Shown here: positions 1 to 9,247 of the stretch, piece after piece
Layout: each line of letters opens with the position of its first letter
Numbering within the stretch: position 1 is the stretch's first letter
Source: Plakobranchus ocellatus
Taxonomy: Eukaryota > Mollusca > Gastropoda > Plakobranchidae
Length of the DNA: 24,942 bases
Assembly: GCA_019648995.1 (NCBI GenBank)
Contig: BLXT01006428.1
Location: 18,342-43,283, forward strand
Direction: 5' to 3'
The notes under the pieces: generated by a model
What the model was told of the DNA's origin: nothing
Databases searched by the model: none
Seen by the model: the letters and a program-made list of their open reading frames with translations, nothing else
Program-made: the position numbers and the translations under genes

Positions 1-140
1 AGCAAGAGGTGGCAAGGCCGGCAGACGCACCACTGTGTCAGTGTTATAGCAAGAGGTAGCAAGGCCGGCAGACGTACTGCTGTATCAGTATTGTAGAAAG
101 AGGTAACAAGGCCGGCAGACGCACCACTGTGTCACTATTA
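1..140. repeat. 47-bp tandem repeat, about three copies
   Basis: Three consecutive units start at 1, 48 and 95, each 47 bp apart. They share the core AGAGGT..CAAGGCCGGCAGACG followed by a variable CACCACTGTGTCA-like segment. The third unit decays after about position 139. The block is much richer in GC and CpG than the DNA around it. The period is not a multiple of three, so this is not a coding repeat. It may continue to the left of the window edge, so it could be the end of a longer minisatellite or part of a larger repeat family. Confidence 0.85.
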
Positions 141-900
141 TTTTAACTAACATGATGCGCAACGAGAGAATAAGGTACCCATCACGATAAACTTTAATAT
201 AAAATTGCACTGTTTCGTTTTCTTATGTAAGTTTAGATAAAGCACTGAATGATGCGGTGCTCTTCATTCATTAATGTATTCTATTCTTCCTACATCTAAT
301 AATCAATTAATACTTATATCCTCTTAAGTGCCCTAAACTTTGAATAAAATTTACTGTTATCATGCTTTTTGCCATATTATTTTCTTCCCCTCGTTACGCT
401 TCATACAAATGTCTTTTAAATTAAGAATTCATTTATTTTCTGTAACAGTTCATGAACACAATATCTAACGTTCGCTATTTTTTTGTTGGGTTTTTTTTTT
501 GTTTTTGTTTTTGGTTTTTTTTTTTAGCTTTTAATGACAAGGTTGTAATTATCGTCATACAAAGCCATTATTATAAAAAAAAAAATTTTTAAAGGCGAAA
601 AGAACTTTTCTAAATTTACTATTGTTTTACATTGCAGGTATCCTTATGTACCGGCTATCTTATTTCTACTTGGCAATTATTTTCTTCTTCTTTACTGTTC
701 CGCTATAATTTGCGACGTTTCTCTCATACATATTTCACATTGTGGCATGAGAAAATAAACCAGGTCGAAGATAATCAACGCCACGTAATTCTAAATGTGT
801 TTCTAAATCTAGCCTAGAATGTCTTATGGAGAATCACAAAAGATCCGAATTTTTTTCAAACACATAACTCTTTCCGAAAAGGTGAGGGTATCACTAACAC
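141..900. other. Non-coding stretch, no gene seen
   Basis: This is AT-rich DNA with long T-rich tracts at about 479-525 and an A/T block at about 575-590. A 61-codon open frame at 632-817 has no recognisable domain and its composition matches the surroundings. I see nothing here that supports a gene. Confidence 0.5.
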
Positions 901-1168
901 TCTGAGCTGATGTGCAGACAGAAAACAACACAAACGTCTTCGAGGAGCGATGTCCAGATATGGGTATGACCAGTTCGGACAGTGGACCGCAACAAGGCCT
1001 ATAATCATTGCATAGAAAGTATGGTATGGAATACGCTAAAAAGCGATGCTTGTGGAGGAGCAGACCGTTATAGCACAGTTACGTAGGGAAAGCAAGTCCG
1101 CTTCCTAATTTTAACCGTGCTTCCGGTCCGGTGTAAACAAACGGGACTGGTCCAAGAAAAGACAAGCC
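900..1168 (+). promoter_or_regulatory. Candidate promoter / untranslated first exon of the thioesterase gene
   Basis: About 270 bp here carry roughly 15 CpG dinucleotides (for example in CCGGTCCGG near 1125-1133), whereas most of the window is nearly free of CpG. The pocket ends at a strong splice-donor match, GTAAGTATT, starting at 1169. The next clear gene signal on this strand is an acceptor at 2553-2554, just before the thioesterase start codon. A CpG-containing, less AT-rich pocket ending in a good donor is what an unmethylated promoter with a 5' UTR exon would look like. No TATA box or initiator was identified, so the assignment is inference. Confidence 0.35.
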
Positions 1169-1170
1169 GT

Positions 1171-2554
1171 AAGTATTGGTGATGAGAACATTCAAATAAA
1201 ACTGCCACATCAACTCAGTTGAATAATACATATAATATTGTTTTTAAAATATGCATATTGTCGAGATCTAGTCTAAAGAAACATACATAGCTGAGGGTTT
1301 TTTTTACTTGTCACATAAGCGGAGAGTAGCACTCCTCCAGGCACTCAGGGCACTGAGATTGTAACCTTTGACCTATTGCGAAAAAATAAAGAAGTACACT
1401 TCTATGGTGATATTTCTTTTACCCTACAAAAATTTGGGAATGTTTAGATCTTAGGAGGAAAGATTATTGCCTCTAAAATGTTTGAGGGAAAGGGAGGGGG
1501 GTTCAATGTTTTGTATGTGGGCCAAGTGATCATCAAATGGATGTAGGCAAACCAGTAATGTGGATTTAGAGTGAGAGCCAAATTATTATCCCTTTGAAAA
1601 TTACCCTAGCTACACAGCAACGTGTTTTAAAATCAAAATTGTTTCTACAATCCCCATAAGTTTGGTTTAAATGTGTTCCACTGTACTGAGAAAAAAGAAT
1701 GTTTTGGAGAGCCATAAATTGTAGAAGGATTAACATTATTTTTATTCTTTAATTCTGTCTCCCTAGAACTCAGCGTCCGCATTTCTCGAGATTTTTTTTT
1801 CCCTCAAATCAACCTGCATTTTACTCGTATGATAAAAAGTTTTATAAAGTATTTATTGTGACTTTCAAGTAAAACTTTGAAGTCATTTAATGTCACAAAA
1901 ATGCAAGTTTTTTTTAGATTTGAACTGCCTTTAACTGAAATAGAACTTATTCGTGAAATTGCAAAAAAAAAACCAATTCCATACTTTAAATCAATGTAAT
2001 GTGATTGCAAATTATTTCAATTAAAGGCTATAGTCAAATGTATTTTTTTAGTAGTAGTATCAATTTCTCATGGCTTGGTTGACGAGTGTTTTATAAAAGG
2101 TTGAGATCGGAATCTGCTGCATCCATTTTTTGCTGTTGTGAGAAATTTTTTACGTATTGCAGTCTGTAATTCATTTATTTCCTGAGAATTAGCTATTTAT
2201 AAATTTTATCTTAGTGAAAGTTTATCTAAAATATTTTTTTCAACATTTTTTGCTGCAAAAGCAAACTGAAAAACAGTCTTTGTTCAAACAGGCTATTAAG
2301 AATAATCGGAATCAAACTTGACTCTAATTAAACAAGATGAACCTCTCAGAATGAGTCATGTAGACTGATGTGGGTTTGGGTAAGATTTGCTAGCCTTGTG
2401 TCTGAGTTTCTGTGGCAATAGAATTACTGCTTTAGAGGGCAATATCTTTTTCTTTTTTGGCTGTCTATTGTCATCAGAAAAGTTTTTTTTTCTCAAATGG
2501 TCTATGCTTGAGTGAAAGCTCTCTGAAAATTATTTCTGTATTGAACATTTGTAG
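1171..2554. other. Non-coding stretch, possible 5' UTR intron
   Basis: AT-rich sequence with short T runs and no recognisable coding exon on either strand. If the CpG-rich pocket to the left is the first exon, this is intron 1 of the thioesterase transcript. It would end at the acceptor TTTGTAG at 2548-2554. Confidence 0.4.
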
Positions 2555-2675
2555 GTGAAAGAAAAATAAACTATGGCAACACAAGTGCAAGATTATGCCA
2601 TAGACATCGACACAGATGCATTGAAAGTGGAAAGCCATTTCCCAGGAATATCGTATGATGATTTTGACAGAGGAG
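2555..2675 (+). CDS. Thioesterase exon with start codon (CDS from 2573)
   Basis: An acceptor-like TTTGTAG precedes 2555, then 18 nt of 5' leader, then ATG at 2573. The coding part gives 34 residues plus one base (MATQVQDYAIDID...). The donor is GTAAAC at 2676. The segment is acidic and hydrophilic, so there is no signal peptide. The reading frame joins the next exon to give DRGGGISPW. The upstream acceptor is only a reasonable guess because its pyrimidine tract is weak; transcription could also start just upstream. Confidence 0.7.
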
Positions 2676-5600
2676 GTAAACATTAACTTTCTTGCCTTTA
2701 TGCTTTAGATTAGTCAGACACAGTTTTTGAAAGCATAATACAAAATGCTCTTCCTTTAGACCAGGCTCATGACTTAAATGTTGCAAGTGATGCTCGTCAT
2801 TAATAAACTATTAACTAAATTATTTTCATTTTTTCTTCAATTAACTTATGATTTTCCTTTAAATAATAATTTGTAATATTAATATTGAATTTATCTCTTC
2901 CCAATTTTCAATTTTGTGAAGCTCACATTATATGAGTGCCAAGTTGAATCAAAGGTCTCAAATTTTATGTCTAGTTTAAAACTTGATAATTTTAAAGTCT
3001 CGTTATTGTAAAAATATATTAAATTACAGTTATTTTGACATTCCTATGATAAAATATACAATGGAATCTATTTACACTAAAAATGGTCAAACCAAAACAA
3101 TTGCAACTTTTTTATCCCCTGAAACTGAAAAGCTTTTACACCTTAGTAAAAGCTATGATCCTGTAAATTTCTGTGTTCTTAGTCAGAAAATATGCTTTCT
3201 TTCATTTCTAAGCAATAGATATTCATGCGGCCTCACTAACCCCTTTGGATCGGCTTACAAAAAGAGGGACTCCGCTCAATCGAAAATGTATCTAGAGAAG
3301 AAGAAAGTAATCTGTTTTAATTTTCATTGAGAGGAAAGAAGCATACTTTTTGTACTGTAAAATGAGATTTGTGTAAAAACAGTTATAGAAAAGGATAAAA
3401 ATATGTTACATTGACTTAGAATAAGATTAAGATTGGAAGGCTTAGAAGCCTAATACTTCTACGCTCTAAATCTACAGACATTTTTCCAAACATTGTGCAC
3501 GATGGGCTATGTTTTTCAGTGTTAAACTTGCCTTTCAACAAAAAAATATCAAGAAAAGTAAGGTATTTTATGTGTTGTATTCGCAGTTCTACTAAAATAG
3601 GCCTACTGAGAAATGATATCAAGAAATGTTTGTAAGGTATAGATTAAGAAATACATTATCTAATCTAGATTTATAATCAATTCACTATCTGTTTTAATAA
3701 CTGATTTTGTTCATAGGCTACACAAGTGAGTTTGGGTGAAGAAAAGGAGCCTACATAAGACAGATCAAAATTTTTTAAATGTAAATACCAACATTGACTC
3801 CGTACACAATTTTTATTTAATGATTTCAGTTAATGTATTTTTAAGAGCATTTTAGAAGTTCAAATTTTATAATAATATCTCTTCTAAATGATATTGCAAC
3901 ATTGAAATAAAATTTTATTTTCATGCCTTACTATTATTCATATTCAAAGCCGGCCTTTTAAAAATTTTCCTGCCGCTAGAGCTTCATTTTTCAGGAACAG
4001 TTACGTTAGCAGTCTATTTTTCTTGTTCTTTAATTTATGTGTAAATATTGGTCGGGCAGAGGGAGGGGATGGGAGGGGGATGAGTATGCTGCAAAGTGGG
4101 TTGTTTCTACAATTATTATGGTCAATACATTTTTCACAAGTGTTGTAAGACAGGAGCTTAATTTCTAAATTGTGTGTTTTAAGTAGGCCTACATGTAAAT
4201 TATTATTATCTGTTTTACATATACGCAATTTCTCTAACAAATTATTATTATACAATTATCTATATCATTGTCATTTTGGCAAGTAATGGGCATTGTCCAA
4301 GGCTCTATTTGTTGATGTGCGTGAATGCATTGCTGAATTAGAAAAAAAAAACCAAGCAAACAAATAAAAAAAACAATAGCGACAACAACAATAACAAAAA
4401 TATAAGAAGAAGAAGAAAAAGAAAAATGATACTCCTACTACCAATAATAATATTATTAAACAAAACAGTTGGAGTTTCTGGGCAATCTATACAAACTTGT
4501 TCACACTTCAAAGGCCTGAATCGCTGCTGCGATTTCTGAAAATCTATATGATATATGCCTGTCCTTATTTTGTAAAACGTTTAGAAGAAAAAAAAATATT
4601 TTTTTTAACAACTGCTTATCAGGATCTTATTTTGTGTGTGTGGGTGTGCAACGGAATTTAAAAAAAAAAAGGGACATTTCCAAAGTCCACTAGGACCTGC
4701 ACTATTTAAACCTGCAGCTTTAACCCGTAAATGATCAGTTATTTAACAGAATGTCCTGATTCTGTTCTGCATTAGAAGTTTGTGCATTCTTTAATGTGGC
4801 TGGATCTAAAAAGATCTGTTTTTTTTTATTATGTTGTACAACTTAGGAAAGATCTATAATCTAGACTTATTTAGATGTGTAAATACAAGATCAAGTCAAG
4901 AGGCAATGGCACTATTATGAAAATTCTAATACAAATTAGCGCACCCTCCCCTTAAAATAAAACATCTTAGTCTAAAATTAAGCAGATTATTGTATTGACA
5001 AAAAGAGATTAAGACCTGGGCTTGCTGTGTGGATAACCTTTCTTTCTAATATATTGACAAAAAAAAGATTGATGAAGCCCTATATCAACTAATTTGAAGA
5101 AAAAAAAACAAATGCATTGGACACCAAGCGTTATAAAGTCAGAGCTGAACTAGCTCTCCCTCTTTAGGGTTCAAGGGGAAACAATTTGCCTTGATGGGCA
5201 CCAGTGCCTATTGTGGCCAATATTGTTTAAAATTATTAAAGGTTTAAAAAATGTGAAAAGTGTAAAACGTATCCAATATTGTTTTTGATATATTCAGTCA
5301 AATACAGTGCAAAAATTTGAATTTTTAAAAAATCTCTAGACAAGAAATGAAAAGTGATTTTCTCTTCTTAAATAGTAAAAGAGAAGCCAAAATTTCAAAA
5401 TCAATACTTCAAGTAATTATACAATAGCCTAAAATCAGGGACTGCATTCACCCTTTAAATATGTTTCCTTTGAAGAATGCCTAAAATTTGTCATCAGTGC
5501 TACACAAAGACTTTGTTATTAAAAAAAAATCAAACAGCTCTCCATTCTTATTTATGAAGCGAAATTTCATTTAAGTCATGTAGAGTTTGTTTTTTTTTTT

Positions 5601-8600
5601 TTAATTGAATCAATCAACTTGAGCTGCAATTTTTTTTCTGTAGGTGGCATAAGTCCTTGGAAAATCTGCCGCATGTTTGAAGCTGGCAGATCAATTCCTT
5701 TTTTCCAAGGAAATTTCTTGGACTTCAACCAACTTGTTTCCAGGAATTTTGGTTTCTTTGTCCTTGGTGGGGATTATTACTTTGACTCATGCCTGTGGGA
5801 GGTCACTCGCAAATACCACTTTTTCCCTTACAAGGTTGGTGTCAAATTTTTACTTCTATTTTTCTATTTCATTTTATTATATACCATTGCCCTCTCGGAC
5901 AGTTAGGTTTACAATTGTTTTAATTGTAAATTTTGATAAGATCTTCCTTAGAGGGATTTTTTTTTTCCACTTTCCATTTGAATTAAATTTTGTATCCTTC
6001 AGAATCATTTTGTGTAGACATAGTCAACTATATTGTTAATTGACCTGCTCCTTTTTTTTTTTTAAATGTCCAAGATCAAAAGCAGGGGCAACAACTTGAT
6101 GTATAAGTAGTTCATAAATGAAAGGCTGCATCCTGGTCTCTGTGTGCTTAAGTTATTCAAAACAATTTTTTTTTTATTTGTTTCTCCCTCTTACTGCAGC
6201 AGCTTTTAATGATTAAATCTTCCTTGTTTTGAAATTAATGTAATATTTTTTCTGTTCCAGACTGAGGGAAGAAACTTTGTCAACTGATGTTTCTCTTTCA
6301 TTTTTTAACATTGAATAGATCAGGCTGGAACTCATCAATGTGGGTCAAACTTCCCTGACAATACGGCAGGTCTTGGTCAACAAACTGGACAGCAAGGAAA
6401 TCGCCACTTTTTATGGGAAGTTAGTCTATGTGGACAAGCTAGCGAGGCGGCCAACTGCCCTGCCGTACTGGCACCGAGAAAAATTTGGACATCTAAAGAA
6501 GGAAATGGATGGTCAGGCCAAAATAATGGTGGACTCCAAAAAGGTGGTGCCCGAGGGAGCTTTTCAGGTAAGTCTTGCATTTGTTTGGACTTGATTGTAC
6601 TCTTTACATTTTGGATTGAAAAAAAAAGTAGTGTAGTGCTGTCAAGAAGAGAAATGATAGTTGAGAGATCTTTATTTCTGAGGTCTTTAAGAAAGTATTT
6701 GCATGAAGGGCAGTGGGCGATGAACAGATGAAGGCAAGCAAAAGTTGCTAAGGTGGCACAAGAGAGTGTTTTGGGGCCCTGTGCTCCAGACAAGGTGATG
6801 AATGGTTGTGTGTTTTATGTAGTTATGCATCTATGCTTGTTAATATGTGTACATTTGTGCTCTTCCCTTCTGGTGACAATCTGCCCCATGCTCCTTGTAA
6901 AATTCTAACAGAGCCTACAGATTTTCAAACCTATACCTGTTGCACTTTTTATGTGTAGACAGTACCATAAATAATACACCTTTTAAAAGTTATGAAAGTA
7001 TTGTATTTAATTAAACCTAATTAATTCTTTGTCACTAGGTGGAGACACTGGTAGCAGCAAGTGACACTGACCATAATGGGCATACAAATCAAGGAAGCTA
7101 TGTCAGGTAAATAAGGAACTCTGTGTTGCCAGGTTATATTAATATTTTCATCATCATGTTTCCCTATTTTCATGGGTATGAAATAACTATTTTTAGATGT
7201 GAAAAAATAAGGACGCTCATGACATAACAGAATCAAAGTAGTTTTATCGATTGCTAACCAAAAATTAATGTTTAGATTATCTAAAAAAAGACTATAAGTT
7301 TTTTATTCTTTAATTACTGCTGCACCCGTCTGTATGCAGGGCAGCTAATCAATTATCTCACTCTCCTAAATATGCAAAATGCATACATTTCAAATTTAAC
7401 AGCACATCCACTGTTTGTCCAAGAGCATAGTTATAATACTGATACCAGAGTAATTAATCAATTGTGAACCAAAAAACATGAGCTGGCCATTCTAAGAAAT
7501 TTGAAAATAGAAAAAAAATGAAAGTACAGAAATATGTCTCTGGTTCAACTGATTTGTACACATCACAAAGGCAATATTAAAAAAAAAAATCAAACTTATT
7601 TCATGTTTCACTCGATAATTTGTGCTCTGAGTATGCAGAAAGACAAATTGTTCACTCTCTGTTCAATGCAGTGAAGAAATCCTTATTAATTGTATGCATT
7701 TAGTAATCTATGAATTTCGGAGTTTTGTCTTTGTCTTTTGGTAGTGTTTTCTTATTGCAGAAAGAAGAAAGTTGGCAGACAGGTTTAATATCAAATATTA
7801 GTTGAGACTTTTATAATCCGCTGTTTGTTTTGATGATCGAAACAACACAGAGTGCTCTTTCTCACGATCATGGTAGAGTTTGCATGACACAAACAAGGGT
7901 GTTTCTCTGCCATATATCAACTGTTTGTCATATGAATATGAATCTTATTCATGCCAAACAGTTTTTATTCCTTTCCAAAGTCTTTAAGCTTTTATTTCTT
8001 CACCTGAATTATTTTCGTTAAGAGCATTCTTCTGACATAGTTATGGAATCTCAACAAGCTGATAGGGCTGTAGGCCTCACAGGGGTCTAATGCATTTCAG
8101 TTATACTCTGGGCATTTGTGAGTGTCCATTCTCAGAATGCTTGTGGACAATCATGTCAACAAGGGTGAGTCATGGTTAAGCTCTTGAGGGTGTATGTGAA
8201 GATGCCATTACTATCTTGTGGCACGCAGGAATCTGATCACAAACAAATTTCTTTTACTTCAGGGTGTTGCTCTACAATGAATCCCCAGTTACATCACCAT
8301 GGAACCCTTCCCTTTGAAAATCAAAGTCAAGTTTTTTTTATTTTATAGATCTTTCTCAAGTACATTCTCAATCAGGACTGTTCCATCTGCAGTCTTCACC
8401 CACAGTATAATCTTAAATTAGTTATTAAACATCCTTCTATTTTGGCTTTCATTTGTTCTATGTCTCTAAAAGAAATTTCCCTAAAGAGATTAAATAGATC
8501 CTGATTATTGTTCTATATGCAGCCCCTTTAAACACTTCCTCTTACCCAACTGAATCTAATAGCTAATGGCTTCTTGCTCCCAATATAAATTTTAAAGAAG

Positions 8601-9247
8601 TTTTATGTCTAAATCATCTAGTTCTGAACCTAAAGAAATGTGGAGGAGATATTTTTTGCTGTATTGAACTTTATCAAAAGCTTTTTGATACTTAAGCGAC
8701 CAAATACAGGTCTGACATCATTTGATTTGAATGCAGTTGAGGAAAATTGTTTTTCTTTTTTTTTCTCTCAAAACAACTAAAAATGAGGAATGAGTCGTTA
8801 TATAGTACTGTTATTTTTCTTTTTTTTTGTTCTCAAAACAACTAAAAATGAGGAATGAGTCATTATATTGTACTGTTATTTTTCTTTTTTTGTTGTTGTT
8901 GTTGAAAAATTAACAGTCTAGATTTGAGCAGTACACATTTTGAAAAAGTGAAGCAAATGCTTGAACTTATTTTTAATTCACTGTGTTGCAGATTTTGTCT
9001 GGACGCAGCAGAAACGGCCAACAAAGCTGGTGTGCTAGAATGTGTTCAAGGTGACATTTGTTTCTACCCAATCCTTAAGATGACTGTGTCTTACAAGGGG
9101 GAGACGTATCACGGTGACCGTCTCATTACTTCTGTATGGCCAGACGACCTTTCACCCCCAGTGTTACATTTTGCGATAAAGCGGCAAGGAAAACTTGTAT
9201 TGACAGCCTCCATCACTTTCAAACCTCGACCTAAGTCTAAACTATGA
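2573..9247 (+). CDS. Double-hotdog acyl thioesterase with C-terminal peroxisomal signal (5 coding exons)
   Basis: Coding exons 2573-2675, 5644-5834, 6319-6567, 7039-7106 and 8992-9247 join in frame (867 nt, intron phases 1, 0, 0, 2, all GT-AG) into a complete 288-residue protein. Residues about 36-165 form a first hotdog half (FEAGR helix near 46-50, strands ending in the KLVYVDKL segment). Residues about 182-288 form a second half with the catalytic-type motif D192-x-N194-x-H196-x-N198 and a later Y..E..GD stretch (E241, D246). Known family knowledge: two tandem hotdog domains with this motif in the second half is the FatA/FatB acyl-ACP thioesterase plan. The first half lacks the motif. The protein ends in SKL, the canonical PTS1, and has no N-terminal signal or transit peptide. 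I infer a peroxisomal thioesterase acting on acyl-CoA. The hotdog assignment is firm; substrate is unknown. The start ATG has A at -3 and G at +4. Confidence 0.85.
2676..5643. other. Thioesterase intron 1 (3 kb), no gene inside
   Basis: The longest intron of the gene. It contains AT-rich sequence, a low-complexity AAC/AAG-rich tract at about 4339-4435, and two exact TAGGCCTA octamers (3598 and 4184). An open frame of 115 codons at 2983-3330 has no recognisable similarity and looks like chance. It ends in a T-rich tract followed by the acceptor TAG at 5641-5643. Confidence 0.7.
5644..5834 (+). CDS. Thioesterase exon 2: start of first hotdog half
   Basis: 191 nt encoding residues 35-98. It begins inside a glycine codon completed from the previous exon. 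It carries SPWKICRMFEAGRSIPFF, which fits the N-terminal helix of a hotdog domain, and ends in KYHFFPYK. The donor GTTGGT is weak but the following exon continues in phase 0 with a matching beta-strand pattern. Confidence 0.85.
6319..6567 (+). CDS. Thioesterase exon 3: rest of first hotdog half and linker
   Basis: 249 nt, exactly 83 codons (residues 99-181), flanked by acceptor GAATAG and donor GTAAGT. It begins IRLELINVGQTSLTIRQVL and passes through ATFYGKLVYVDKL, the alternating strand pattern of a hotdog sheet. It ends in a charged linker (REKFGHLKKEMDGQ...) toward the second half. A 138-codon frame on the opposite strand over this exon is a shadow. Confidence 0.88.
7039..7106 (+). CDS. 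Thioesterase exon 4: catalytic-motif micro-exon
   Basis: Only 68 nt, bounded by acceptor CACTAG and donor GTAAAT, and too short to appear as an open frame by itself. It encodes residues 182-203 plus two bases: VETLVAASDTDHNGHTNQ followed by GSYVR. It carries the complete D-x-N-x-H-x-N-xxx-Y signature of the second hotdog domain. Skipping this exon would remove the active-site motif and shift the frame, since 68 is not divisible by three. Confidence 0.85.
7107..8991. other. Thioesterase intron 4 (1.9 kb)
   Basis: AT-rich intron without a gene. It includes a short hairpin near 8130-8155 (GTCCATTCT...AGAATG...GGAC) and a 65-bp tandem duplication near its 3' end, annotated separately. A 63-codon open frame at 7830-8021 has no recognisable content. 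Confidence 0.7.
8750..8890. repeat. 65-bp tandem duplication near a splice acceptor
   Basis: The segment CTCAAAACAACTAAAAATGA starts at 8767 and again at 8832, exactly 65 bp apart. The flanking T-rich tract and the ATGAGTC(G/A)TTATAT(A/T)GTACTGTTA part are also duplicated. The T-rich tract appears a third time at about 8876-8891. The two copies differ at only a few positions, so the duplication looks recent. It lies about 100 bp before exon 5. Confidence 0.85.
8992..9247 (+). CDS. Thioesterase exon 5: rest of second hotdog half and SKL terminus
   Basis: The acceptor TGTTGCAG precedes 8992. In phase 2 it completes R204 and continues FCLDAAETANKAGVLE, the helix after the catalytic motif, then MTVSYKGETYHGDRL and the last beta strands. 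It ends ITFKPRPKSKL and the stop codon at 9245-9247. E241 sits where plant FatB enzymes carry a Glu implicated in catalysis. The neighbouring Cys of the plant enzymes is a Thr here. That alignment was made by eye. Confidence 0.88.
9236..9244 (+). other. PTS1 peroxisomal targeting tripeptide (Ser-Lys-Leu)
   Basis: The last three sense codons before the stop are TCT AAA CTA, giving SKL, the archetypal PTS1 read by the PEX5 receptor. The preceding residues KPRPK are basic and proline-rich, a context generally favourable for PTS1. No competing N-terminal signal is visible. Confidence 0.8.

Noticed and set aside
1..140. CRISPR-like repeat array
   Set aside because: Units are directly contiguous with no constant-length unique spacers, and the window is eukaryotic.
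2983..3330. 115-codon plus-strand open frame in thioesterase intron 1
   Set aside because: AT-rich composition like its surroundings, no domain, no splice or poly(A) context, and it lies within an intron of a gene on the same strand.
6258..6318. Alternative acceptor TTCCAG before ACTGAGGG for thioesterase exon 3
   Set aside because: The frame from it runs into a stop codon after eight codons. The acceptor at 6317-6318 keeps phase 0 and domain continuity.
6377..6793. 138-codon open frame on the minus strand
   Set aside because: It lies opposite thioesterase exon 3, whose plus-strand product has clear hotdog features and good splice borders. The minus frame is a shadow.
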